Shown piece by piece: positions 1-8,455 of a DNA stretch of 47,311 nucleotides (within the stretch, counting starts at the first letter, position 1; every line of letters begins with the position of its first letter). Source of the DNA: Anaerolineaceae bacterium UBA6107. Its GTDB lineage: Bacteria > Chloroflexota > Anaerolineae > Anaerolineales > Anaerolineaceae. Location: NCBI GenBank assembly GCA_002428455.1, contig DIWL01000050.1:1-47311 (forward strand), read 5' to 3'. The translations under genes and the position numbers were made by a program. Under the pieces are notes generated by a model. The model saw only the letters and a list, made by a program, of their open reading frames with translations, had not been told where the DNA came from and made no database searches.

Positions 1-201
1 CATTTCAGCATGACTGACTACTAGTTTCCAGTGACAAATATTCAATCAAAACATTGGAACAACTATTATCAATACATCAACGGATATTGGTGACCAGTTG
101 CGTAAGTTACCAGTAGAAATCGTCTGATCGGTGTCTTTGTTGCCAAACTACGATGGTTCTCAATAATATCTTTATTTGAGTTTTTGTTGATTTTCAAATA
201 A
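1..201. other. AT-rich flank with no recognisable gene
   Basis: This stretch lies downstream of the first minus-strand gene. Short open frames here show no family resemblance. I see no clear hairpin followed by a T-run, so where that gene's transcript ends is not visible. Confidence 0.5.
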
Positions 202-1593
202 CTACGGCGTGTACGCACAACGAAATCCGGCATTGTTAAAATAACTATTAGGATCATTGCTTAATCTATTTGCAGCACGGATGTTGGGTGCGTTATTGTC
301 CCACGAACCGCCACGCATCACCCGATTTGAACCTTTTTCCGGTCCAAGTGGATTTTCAGAAGGTTGCTCATAATAATAATTACTATCATATTTATCAGCG
401 ACCCATTCCCAAACATTTCCAGACATGTCCAGCACTTTATATGGACTTGCGCCGCTCAAAAAACTGCCAGCAGGTGCGATTTCAATAAATCCATCACACC
501 CTTCCCCGCCTTCTACGGTGTAATCATCAAATTGGGTCTCATCATCAAAATTACCATTCTTGCACGAAAAATAATCGCCCCAGGGAAATATGTTTCCGTC
601 CTCGCCTCGAGCGGCTTTTTCCCATTCAGCCTCTGTTGGTAACCTTCTCCCAGCCCATTTGCAATAAGTATTGGCTTGTGCCCAATTAATATTTACGACT
701 GGATAATCGTCGTATTGTATGTTTCCATAATAAGGACTATGAGTTTTGGAAGTATAATCTTGCGGCGGGGTGCATGATCCTTCCTCAACACACATCATGT
801 ACATATGATTAGTTACCTCAGTTTTGTCGATGAAGTAAGCATTCAGGTATACTACACGTTCCGGTTCCTCGTCAGGGCTCCATTCTCCCTCATTTGAGCC
901 CATAACAAAAACACCATCGGGTATAAAAATTTGCGTCATTCCATCTCGCGTGGATTGTATGGTATCACCCAGTTGATAAACTATTGTCTCTGTGGGTTGA
1001 GGAAGTGTTTCCGATGGTGTGACCGTTGGGGGAGTTACTGATGCATTAGAGCTGCCAATTGGATCTAGGGTGGGAGTTTTCTCCTCAAAAATAACTTCAG
1101 TCGTGGCGGTTAAATTATTCGCTACAGAAATTGTCGAAGTACTCTCTACCATTTCTACGTTTGTCTGGCCAAAAACAAAACTACGGATATTAGAAAAAAT
1201 TTGATTAAGAGGTAATACTCCTAATAGTGATAACAAAAGAACTGCGCCAAAGAGGATAATTATCGGTATCATGATATAAACGATTTTTTTGTTTCTTGAA
1301 GATTCTCTTGAAGTATTTATTACACTTTCATCAAGTGAAAATGGAACATAATCGGAGTTTTTTGATTGTTCGACCTGACTATTGGTGAATTTGCCCCCGT
1401 TCTGGTTAAAATCCGCAAGATTCGCTCCACACCATGTACAAAAAACTAAACCATTTGCGATCGGTTTGGAACATCTTGGACAGACATTGATTGAAGACTC
1501 ACCAATACTACTAATGTGATCGAGTAGTTTTCCTGTTCTGGTGCAAAATTTCGCATCGTCAGGATGAGCCTCATTGCAGTGGGGGCATTTCAT
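202..1593 (-). CDS. Zinc-ribbon membrane protein with FGE-sulfatase (SUMF1) domain, probably non-catalytic
   Basis: The 463-residue protein starts with two zinc-ribbon-like modules. The first has Cys3, Cys6 and Cys17 but a Thr where the fourth Cys should be. The second has Cys38, Cys41, Cys52 and Cys55. A Ser/Asn-rich linker follows, then one membrane segment (about 103-127), a Thr/Ser/Pro-rich stalk to about 205, and a C-terminal FGE-sulfatase domain. That domain is recognised by FVMGS, DEEP, EVTN, RLPTEAEWEKAARG, FPWG, GNVWEW, RGGSW and GFRC. The two cysteines that bind copper and do catalysis in true formylglycine-generating enzymes lie just after the GGS motif; here the segment reads GGSWDNNAPNI, so both are absent. 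It is probably a ligand-binding or structural module, with the C-terminal domain outside the cell. The start has AGGAAAG 9 bases upstream. It is the last gene of an AT-rich cluster with a HerA-like ATPase, separated from it by 218 bp. Confidence 0.85.
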   Translation of the reverse strand: MKCPHCNEAHPDDAKFCTRTGKLLDHISSIGESSINVCPRCSKPIANGLVFCTWCGANLADFNQNGGKFTNSQVEQSKNSDYVPFSLDESVINTSRESSRNKKIVYIMIPIIILFGAVLLLSLLGVLPLNQIFSNIRSFVFGQTNVEMVESTSTISVANNLTATTEVIFEEKTPTLDPIGSSNASVTPPTVTPSETLPQPTETIVYQLGDTIQSTRDGMTQIFIPDGVFVMGSNEGEWSPDEEPERVVYLNAYFIDKTEVTNHMYMMCVEEGSCTPPQDYTSKTHSPYYGNIQYDDYPVVNINWAQANTYCKWAGRRLPTEAEWEKAARGEDGNIFPWGDYFSCKNGNFDDETQFDDYTVEGGEGCDGFIEIAPAGSFLSGASPYKVLDMSGNVWEWVADKYDSNYYYEQPSENPLGPEKGSNRVMRGGSWDNNAPNIRAANRLSNDPNSYFNNAGFRCAYTP

Positions 1594-1811
1594 TCATCAT
1601 CTTTCCTAAAAACGTATTGGCCAATCCCATGAAGAAAACTCTTGTCCATTATTACACATCCAAAATTGCTTAATTTTAACCTGATAATTTTCCTGAGGAA
1701 TACATAATAATTATTAAATTATCGAGTTTACAGGACTACAACCTTCCTTTCCTAAAATAACGGGTACTCTAAATTCCGTTGGCACATGGTTAGATACAAG
1801 GATAATTTTGG
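1594..1811. other. AT-rich intergenic spacer
   Basis: The 218 bp lie between the small ORF and the FGE-fold gene, both on the minus strand. No gene and no strong hairpin are visible. The size suggests that the FGE-fold gene has its own promoter, but no convincing -35/-10 pair could be assigned. Confidence 0.4.
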
Positions 1812-1997
1812 CTATTCTGGTTTTATTTTTCCTTGAATCGAATTGATTGCACTTGGTTTTAAAAATTCACTTGGAGGTTTCTTTTCTGATGCAGCATCCA
1901 AAATAGACCATGCTTTTTTCAGCATTGAATCAACCATATTTATTCCTTTTTTTGTAACATCTTTCGTTGTACTAATTACTGTAGATTCAACTGACAT
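1812..1997 (-). CDS. Small uncharacterised helical protein (61 aa)
   Basis: I do not recognise this short protein. The chosen ATG at 1997 has GGAG about 7 bases upstream; a TTG four codons earlier is a less likely start. The product begins MSVESTVIS. It is Lys/Ser-rich, looks mostly alpha-helical in its middle part (residues about 15-40, VDSMLKKAWSILDAA) and ends in a Pro/Lys-rich tail. It has no signal peptide or membrane segment. It starts 18 bases after the HerA-like ATPase stop on the same strand, so the two are probably co-transcribed and co-translated. A role as a partner or regulator of the ATPase is only inference from position. Confidence 0.5.
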   Translation of the reverse strand: MSVESTVISTTKDVTKKGINMVDSMLKKAWSILDAASEKKPPSEFLKPSAINSIQGKIKPE

Positions 1998-2015
1998 ATT
2001 AGTCTCCAAAATTTG

Positions 2016-4709
2016 TTACTTGGGAAAAGCATTCTCAAACATATTTCGCATGTGGGGTGTGAATTCAAAATCGATCTCATGGGCAAAATAACAGAAAGCT
2101 GCGTCAATAGATTCGGCATGTCCTCCGTTTTTCCCTGCTATTGCACATACTTTGGTGACACTTGCCCAATTCTGCGGCCAACAATCAGGATCTGGATTCA
2201 CATTGAAATTAAATAACGCTTTACTAAGTTCCTCATGCAATTCTTTATCCAATGTCTGGGGTTCAATGGCTTCACGGAATTGGCATGGATATTTACAAAA
2301 CTTGCAACCATTATAAGGTAAGCTCTGAATCAGGTAATCCTTTGTTAAATGGATCATGCGGTTGTGAATGTCGTCATCATCGGGTATTTTTAGAAATCCG
2401 GCGCTATCTTTATATTCAGGTACCTTAATGAAGGTGGCACGTTCAAGTCCCGTTTGAAATAAAGCTGCTTCCCCAACCCTAAGTTTTCCCAGGAATTCTG
2501 ACTGAGAGTCATCCATTATCATGGAACGTGCGATTGCCTGTCTATCCTTTTGGTCCCTCAATTGGTGAGCTATTTGAAGATTAGTATTGCGCATGGCATC
2601 GGGCGCAAGTTTTTCGGGGGATTGATCGGAAATGATTATTCCTTCACCATAAGCTCTAATTTCAGATAACATATTGCAGAAAGCACCAACTGATTTGGCT
2701 TTTGTATCAGCTGCTACTTCAGTATTTCCAATGGATTGCGTATTGCTCAACACGTTATGTGCTTCTTCAACGACAGTTAAATGCTGAAGTAAATTTGAGG
2801 GATGAAGTTCCCGATACTCTCTAATCCAGGTCAACAGGTACATCATCGTTAGCGCTTTATCGTCTTCATTCAAATCATTCAATTCCAAAATGACAGGTCG
2901 TGAAAACAAGATGTCAGCAGGAAACGATTTCTGGCAGCCAAACATGCGACCTTTACTACCTCGTAACAGACCTCCAATTCGTCCCGCTGCAGCTGCCCGA
3001 ATATTGTGGTACGTTTCACCAGCGTAACCGCGGTTTTCAGCAACGCGGATAACCTCTGTAAACATATCACGCATTGTTGGAAAAAGCCGCGTTTCATCAA
3101 TAGTTGCTCTATCCGTCAGTCTCCAGTTTCTTGTCTTATAGATATTTTCCATCGCTTCAGATATTATCGACGGAAGGATGCCGAATTGAGGAAGTGCTGC
3201 ATCGAAGCAGGCTTGTAAATGACCTAAATGCGCCTCTAATCGTAAACCTGGCATGATTTCAAACGGATTGAGTCGAAATGGTGAGGTAGTTTCATCACCC
3301 AATGTAAAGATCAGTAAATCCTCGAATCCCTGGACATTGCTAAGGGCTCGATATTCTTTCTTTGCTGCTTCAATTACAATAAATGGTATGTGATGCTTTT
3401 TCCAAAGCTGGTCTAGGAGGTAAAGTACCGTATTGGTTTTGCCACTACCAGTGAAACCTGTAATTAATACATGTCTGGATAGGTCACGCACATCAGAAAG
3501 TGCATCACCACCACGTTGCAATTTACCTATTTGTATTTGCCGATCAGTTGATTTTTGTGGGCGATAGCCAGGATCAAAATCGGGAGGGAGTTGCCTGACA
3601 ATTATTCCGGGGATTCCGCCACGGATACTTATCGGAAATCTAAATGCTGACGATGCGCCTTTAGCACCGCAAAGATAAGGAATTCTTTCTTTGTGAAGAC
3701 TTGCTTGTGACGCTCCCCATGGTATCCACATCAAATTCTCATGTGTTTGCCTTGCTTTATTGTATTCATCAGCATTCATTGGCGTGTGAAGATCGATCCC
3801 TGAAGGTAATGACTCTCCAGATTGCGCGCTATCACTCGTGTTATACGCATCTGTGATATTTGATGAAAACGAGCGTGCAACCGTCCACGCTGAATTTGGA
3901 TCATCACTTACTGTTTGTACTAATGTAATAAACGGTTCGTCTAGAGATTGCAGATACTTACTATATATGCGCCCAACCAGATCTGCACCTGGATCCCGTC
4001 TCCGCCTAATTCCTGTGGTACTCTGAACTGGTGCATCCATATCCGCAACAGTTTGTGCAAGATAACTGGCCTCAGACAATGCCTTGTATTCATCCGTAAA
4101 TAATTCAGTGGGTTGCAAATAGATGCTCACCATGACAGGAGAATTTTGACGCAGCATAACCTCGAAGGGTTCAAGCAAAGGACCCCTTGCTTTCCAATAT
4201 GGATGAATGACATAGGCTTCTTTATTAACGGTTATTAAAGGAACTAACAATTCTTTCTGCCTGGTTTCTACTATTGTGAATCTGGATGCAAAAGGATTTA
4301 TGGTTGACCGTAATTTTTCGTCGGTTGTCCTGATAAATGGATGATGAGGTATCCCAAAACTTGTTAAATGCGCATCAATATCCGTCAAGAATTGGTGTAT
4401 TGGAGCATCATCTAAACCTGGTGCTCTTAACATACGACACAGAAAAGACAGATTAATCTCTCCCCTGGAGGGATTTGAAAAAAACCTCAAGGAATAGGCC
4501 GATCCGTGGTACTTTCGCAACCCTATTACAAACCTTTCAAATCGGTTCAGGATTTCTTCCAGACGCAGAATATCAGTATTGCCCAGTAGAGTATGATCGA
4601 GAAGAAAATCTGGAATGTAAGGAATATCAAAGCCAAAAATGGCCACTTCGTTAGAACCACTTTCACCCTGAAGTATTTTTTTTTGAATATCCAAATCCTG
4701 TATTGGCAT
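2016..4709 (-). CDS. HerA/DUF87-type P-loop ATPase with C-terminal Cys cluster
   Basis: The 897-residue protein has an unrecognised N-terminal half (about 1-400) and then an FtsK/HerA-superfamily ATPase domain. Walker A is GFTGSGKTNT (about 418-427). Walker B is LTVVEEAHNVL (about 642-652), with the EEAH signature of DUF87/HerA ATPases. The downstream part IIISDQSPEKL and QIAHQLRDQKDRQAI fits the sensor and arginine-finger region of the family. A C-x2-C-x3-C cluster (CKFCKYPC, about 801-808) near the end may bind metal. HerA-type motors are hexameric translocases of DNA or protein, usually paired with the NurA nuclease or, in defence islands, with other effectors. No nuclease gene is visible next door. 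The neighbours are two zinc-ribbon membrane proteins and a small ORF. AAGGA precedes the ATG by about 7 bases. Function unknown; the ATPase assignment is firm. Confidence 0.85.
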   Translation of the reverse strand: MPIQDLDIQKKILQGESGSNEVAIFGFDIPYIPDFLLDHTLLGNTDILRLEEILNRFERFVIGLRKYHGSAYSLRFFSNPSRGEINLSFLCRMLRAPGLDDAPIHQFLTDIDAHLTSFGIPHHPFIRTTDEKLRSTINPFASRFTIVETRQKELLVPLITVNKEAYVIHPYWKARGPLLEPFEVMLRQNSPVMVSIYLQPTELFTDEYKALSEASYLAQTVADMDAPVQSTTGIRRRRDPGADLVGRIYSKYLQSLDEPFITLVQTVSDDPNSAWTVARSFSSNITDAYNTSDSAQSGESLPSGIDLHTPMNADEYNKARQTHENLMWIPWGASQASLHKERIPYLCGAKGASSAFRFPISIRGGIPGIIVRQLPPDFDPGYRPQKSTDRQIQIGKLQRGGDALSDVRDLSRHVLITGFTGSGKTNTVLYLLDQLWKKHHIPFIVIEAAKKEYRALSNVQGFEDLLIFTLGDETTSPFRLNPFEIMPGLRLEAHLGHLQACFDAALPQFGILPSIISEAMENIYKTRNWRLTDRATIDETRLFPTMRDMFTEVIRVAENRGYAGETYHNIRAAAAGRIGGLLRGSKGRMFGCQKSFPADILFSRPVILELNDLNEDDKALTMMYLLTWIREYRELHPSNLLQHLTVVEEAHNVLSNTQSIGNTEVAADTKAKSVGAFCNMLSEIRAYGEGIIISDQSPEKLAPDAMRNTNLQIAHQLRDQKDRQAIARSMIMDDSQSEFLGKLRVGEAALFQTGLERATFIKVPEYKDSAGFLKIPDDDDIHNRMIHLTKDYLIQSLPYNGCKFCKYPCQFREAIEPQTLDKELHEELSKALFNFNVNPDPDCWPQNWASVTKVCAIAGKNGGHAESIDAAFCYFAHEIDFEFTPHMRNMFENAFPK

Positions 4710-4766
4710 TTACGATAATCCTTATCGAATATCTGGTAATTAATGGCAGAAAATATAAATGGTTGT

Positions 4767-5783
4767 TTATATTAATCTGGTTTTATCACCCGAACTCACT
4801 GGTTTCAGGTCATCCGGGTCAAGACCAATTTCATCCATGGAGATTCTGACTGTTTGTTCAACAGTTTTTTCCATGGCCATTAAATCGTCAATATCAAATT
4901 CATTTGGTTTTGTCCGCAGGGCTGCGAAGAAATCTTTTTCTGTTAAGAATTTATACCCGCTGAACATAATCAGGATTAATAACAGTAAACTATTAATTGA
5001 CCCCAAAGGACCAATTACACATAGTAGAGTGGCTAGTCCGGCTGAACCACCACCCCCACCTAACAAACCCATACCCATACTGCTGATTTGTGAGAGTAGG
5101 ATATTCGGTAACAATAATGCGGTAAATGCACCAAATAACAACATCACAATCACTATTAATACCCTAATTGTGCTGATTGGTGGTTTTAGGTAGCTGGCAA
5201 TTGACACATACAGGTCTTTTCCAAACTGGGTAATGTGAAGACCCACGGTGATGTTTTTCCAAAACAACATAAAGTAGGATCGTGTTTCAACCAAAATTCC
5301 TTTGGCAGTTAATTGCCGTTCTTCCGTTCCAGCGCCGGGGATCATCCGGTCGTTAAAATTGGTTCGGATTTTTTCCAGAAGCTCTTGAGTTCGATCTCCT
5401 TTGTTGTCCATCAACCAACCCTTGTGACTATTCTGGTTTCCGTACCCTGCAAAAGGACCCCAAATATTCAACGGTTGCTTTTGTTCATAACCTGGATATT
5501 GATCATAAACAGGTTGCGGATACTGTGTTCCATAATTTGGGTACTCACTAATTGGTTTACTTTGAGGGATTGGAAAAACTGGGACATTGTTGTTAGGTCT
5601 ATTCAGGTTATCTGACGGGGATTGTTGTGTATTAAAATTTGAAATTTGATCCGGTGGTGTAACCTTTGCCGGGACTGCAGCGGTGTAATTGTTTTGTGGA
5701 GGGATTGCTTCTAATTTTGAACCACAATTTAGGCAATAGGCTGCGTATTCTTCATTCTCAATTCCACAATTTTTACAATACAT
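4767..5783 (-). CDS. Zinc-ribbon protein with two membrane segments
   Basis: The 338-residue protein has an N-terminal zinc ribbon with Cys3, Cys6, Cys17 and Cys20. A long disordered Pro/Asn/Gln/Tyr-rich linker follows (about 28-118). Next comes a small soluble domain (about 121-200, including GTEERQLTAKGILVE and ITQFGKDLYVSI), then membrane segments at about 205-228 and 249-276 separated by a Gly-rich loop with five consecutive glycines. The cytoplasmic-looking C-terminal tail is acidic. I do not recognise the soluble domain. The gene is first in the AT-rich cluster, 57 bp upstream of the HerA-like ATPase. It shares a zinc-ribbon plus membrane layout with the FGE-fold protein, which suggests a common membrane assembly. 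AAGGAGG lies 7 bases before the ATG. Confidence 0.8.
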   Translation of the reverse strand: MYCKNCGIENEEYAAYCLNCGSKLEAIPPQNNYTAAVPAKVTPPDQISNFNTQQSPSDNLNRPNNNVPVFPIPQSKPISEYPNYGTQYPQPVYDQYPGYEQKQPLNIWGPFAGYGNQNSHKGWLMDNKGDRTQELLEKIRTNFNDRMIPGAGTEERQLTAKGILVETRSYFMLFWKNITVGLHITQFGKDLYVSIASYLKPPISTIRVLIVIVMLLFGAFTALLLPNILLSQISSMGMGLLGGGGGSAGLATLLCVIGPLGSINSLLLLILIMFSGYKFLTEKDFFAALRTKPNEFDIDDLMAMEKTVEQTVRISMDEIGLDPDDLKPVSSGDKTRLI

Positions 5784-6051
5784 GATTTTCCTCCTTAATG
5801 ATTTTTTTGTTTTTTATAGACGCGCAATTAGGTGTAAAAATCAATTCTTTTTCTTTTAGATTTGTTCATTCATCAGCAAACGTATCTATGAGATATTCGA
5901 TTAGCGTAAGCAATACCCAAAAAGTTTTGTTTTTGTAATTGACCAACTATTACCCACCATTTTTTTCTACATTAACAATCATTATAGTGAAGAATAGATT
6001 AAAAGCAAATTAAATGCAAGATAAAATATACAATATATTTATGGAGACACC
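5784..6051. promoter_or_regulatory. Divergent intergenic region before rtcB
   Basis: The 268 AT-rich bases separate the minus-strand zinc-ribbon cluster from rtcB. For rtcB, TTAACA at 5972-5977 and TAGATT at 5995-6000 (17 bp spacer) form a moderate sigma-70-like promoter. An AT-rich stretch just before the gene offers other possible -10 boxes. No clear pair was found for the minus-strand gene. The base composition changes on crossing this region, from AT-rich on the left to near-balanced on the right. Confidence 0.4.
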
Positions 6052-7197
6052 GTGCAAAAAGTTATCACCACTGAACGCATCCCGATCAAACTCTGGCTGG
6101 ACAACATCGAAGAAGGAGCCCTCAAACAGGCACGCAACCTGGCCAATCTTCCTTTTGCCTACAAATGGATCGCGATCATGCCAGACAGCCACGAGGGTTT
6201 TGGCATGCCCATTGGCGGGGTGTTGGCGGCACAGGACGTGATTGTCCCCAATGCAGTCGCTGTGGATATTGGCTGTGGAATGCTCGCTGCCCGCACAGGC
6301 CTGCAGGAAATTCCTGCGGATGCTTTACGGCAGATCATGTCGGAGATCCGGCAGCAAGTGCCAGTCGGGTTTGAGCACCAGCACACGGACCAGCCCTGGG
6401 AAGGTTTTAATCACGCCCCTGACCTTCCCATCATTCAGCAGGAACTGGTCTCAGCCCGCCGGCAATTGGGCACGCTGGGCAGCGGCAACCATTTCATCGA
6501 GATCCAGAAGGGAGATGATGGCTTCATCTGGATCATGATCCACTCCGGCAGCCGCAATTTTGGGCTCAAGGCAGCCAACTATTATCACAAAACTGCCCAG
6601 GCATTGTGTGCCCGGAAGGGGTACAGCCTACCCGACCGTGACCTGGCATTCCTACCCATGGAGACGCGGGAAGGAGAGGAGTACTTCGCCGCAATGAATT
6701 ACTGCTGTGATTTTGCGCGCGCTAATCGTGCGCTGATGATGGAGAAAATCAGCGAGGTTTTTTTGTGTACAACCGGGGCGACAATCCTCGACATTGTCAA
6801 TATTCACCACAACTACGCGGCACTTGAATTACATTTCGGGCGTGAGGTACTGGTGCACCGCAAGGGGGCGACAAGGGCATCACGTGATACGGTAGGCATC
6901 ATCCCCGGCTCAATGGGTGCGAAAAGTTATATCGTACAAGGACTGGGGAACGCTGAAAGCTTTGAGTCCTGTGCACACGGTGCAGGGCGGCGAATGGGAC
7001 GCAAGCAGGCGATCCGTTCACTCAATCTCGCTGAAGAACAGGATAAGATGCACGGGATTCTACACGGCTTGCGAACCCGCAATGAGCTGGACGAAGCCCC
7101 GGGGGCTTACAAAGACATTGACGAAGTGATGGGGCTGCAGCATGATCTTGTTCAGATTGTCGTGACGCTCAATCCGTTAGGTTCAATTAAAGGCTAA
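6052..7197 (+). CDS. rtcB: RtcB-family RNA-splicing ligase
   Basis: RtcB joins RNA ends bearing 2',3'-cyclic phosphate or 3'-phosphate to 5'-OH ends, using GTP and Mn2+, in RNA repair or tRNA splicing. The 381-residue protein shows MPDSHEGFGMPIGG near residue 43, the metal-site motif DIGCGM (72-77), GSGNHFIE, HSGSRNFG, NIHHNYA and the guanylylation motif HGAGR with His309. Length fits the short bacterial form. The start is GTG with GGAG 5 bases upstream (6043-6046). The gene stands alone, with no rtcA or rtcR next to it, and ends 18 bases from the convergent ABC permease gene. Confident call. Confidence 0.95.
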   Translation: MQKVITTERIPIKLWLDNIEEGALKQARNLANLPFAYKWIAIMPDSHEGFGMPIGGVLAAQDVIVPNAVAVDIGCGMLAARTGLQEIPADALRQIMSEIRQQVPVGFEHQHTDQPWEGFNHAPDLPIIQQELVSARRQLGTLGSGNHFIEIQKGDDGFIWIMIHSGSRNFGLKAANYYHKTAQALCARKGYSLPDRDLAFLPMETREGEEYFAAMNYCCDFARANRALMMEKISEVFLCTTGATILDIVNIHHNYAALELHFGREVLVHRKGATRASRDTVGIIPGSMGAKSYIVQGLGNAESFESCAHGAGRRMGRKQAIRSLNLAEEQDKMHGILHGLRTRNELDEAPGAYKDIDEVMGLQHDLVQIVVTLNPLGSIKG

Positions 7198-7215
7198 GCG
7201 CGCTGCAGAATTATT

Positions 7216-8448
7216 CTACCGTCCTGCCAATGCTTTCACGAACCCCAATATGTTTACTGTTTGCCCGGTTAATAGGTTTTGTGCTTTAAACAACCTCGCG
7301 CATGCCCGTACCAGCAGCCAGGCAGTGCCGGCTAGCAGCACGAGTGCCAGTCCAATCTGCCAGATGGGTACACTGGTGGCTGCGATCCGCATCATCATGG
7401 TCACTGGAGAAGTAAGTGGGAACAGGCTTAAAAATACTGCCAGCGGGCTGTCGGGGGAGTTTAATAGGGTGCTAACGAACATTAATGGCACAACCATTGG
7501 CATGATCACCACGGTGGTTAATTGCGATCCCTCCCGTAAGTTGGGTACGAGGGCGCCGATACCTGCCATCAGGCTGGCGTAAACCGCGTAACCGAACAGG
7601 AAGAACAGGATTCCCCAAATGAGGATTGTGCCTGGCAGTTGGATCGCTGCTGCGAGCGGGAAGCTCCTGCCGGATATTTTCAATAATAGCATTCCTGCGC
7701 CGAGCCACACCACGGTTTGCAACAAGCCGGCCAGGCCCAGGGCAATGATCTTTCCGGTGAGCATCTGGCGGGGAGTGATGGAGGTCATCAGGATCTCCAT
7801 AACCCGGTTCACTTTTTCGTTGGCGATGCTGTTCAGCATCAGTGATGAGGATGTGAGGATGACGATGTAGAACAGGAAGGTGATCACATAAGGCATGAAA
7901 AATGTCAGCCAGTTGGTCTCATCCCGTTGAGATGCGCTGAGATTGAGTTCATTGGCATTAATCGGATTTTGAATTCTGTGTGCCAGTGACTCATCTCCAT
8001 CTGCCAGGTTATACGCTGTAAGGGCTTTGATGGTGCTTGATTGGTTGGAACCACCCATCGGATTAAAATCGGGTCTGACATAGATGATATTACCGGTTTC
8101 CAGGTAATCCTGTGGGATCAAATAATAAGCATCGACTTTTCCTTCATTGATCGCTTCGATAGCATCTGATTCGGCCGAAAACGGGATCAATTTATCTTCA
8201 TAACCTGTGGGTATCGATTTCATCAGGCCGCTCTGATCAACAAATCCTTCCACAGTCTCTTGTGATTCTGGCATAAACAGGTTTTCCAGAGCTGCGCCTG
8301 CATCCGCACCGGTTTTTTTCTGGATTCCCGTTATAACCATCAGGACAATGAAGCTGGTAAGGGGGATCAGGATCAAAGTCAACAGGAATGACTTTCGAGT
8401 TACCACGGCAAGAAATTCATTTTTTAGAACGAGCATGATCTTTTTCAT
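7216..8448 (-). CDS. ABC-2 type transporter permease (NatB-like)
   Basis: The 410-residue membrane protein has one N-terminal membrane segment (TRKSFLLTLILIPLTSFIVLM), a large extracytoplasmic domain (about 45-190) and five or six C-terminal segments. EKVNRVMEILMTSITPRQMLTGKI, just after the second segment, is the typical coupling region of the NatB/YhaP exporters. It is the last gene of an operon with a second permease (7 bp upstream) and an ATPase. The three probably form an exporter with a heterodimeric membrane part; the family includes Na+ exporters and drug or peptide exporters, so the substrate cannot be named. Confidence 0.9.
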   Translation of the reverse strand: MKKIMLVLKNEFLAVVTRKSFLLTLILIPLTSFIVLMVITGIQKKTGADAGAALENLFMPESQETVEGFVDQSGLMKSIPTGYEDKLIPFSAESDAIEAINEGKVDAYYLIPQDYLETGNIIYVRPDFNPMGGSNQSSTIKALTAYNLADGDESLAHRIQNPINANELNLSASQRDETNWLTFFMPYVITFLFYIVILTSSSLMLNSIANEKVNRVMEILMTSITPRQMLTGKIIALGLAGLLQTVVWLGAGMLLLKISGRSFPLAAAIQLPGTILIWGILFFLFGYAVYASLMAGIGALVPNLREGSQLTTVVIMPMVVPLMFVSTLLNSPDSPLAVFLSLFPLTSPVTMMMRIAATSVPIWQIGLALVLLAGTAWLLVRACARLFKAQNLLTGQTVNILGFVKALAGR

Positions 8449-8455
8449 GATGTCC

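Noticed and set aside
69..257. A 62-codon minus-strand open frame overlapping the end of the first gene
   Set aside because: It overlaps the FGE-fold gene in another frame, has no family resemblance and no RBS evidence.
202..1593. True formylglycine-generating enzyme for sulfatases
   Set aside because: The catalytic cysteines are missing and no sulfatase gene is in the window.
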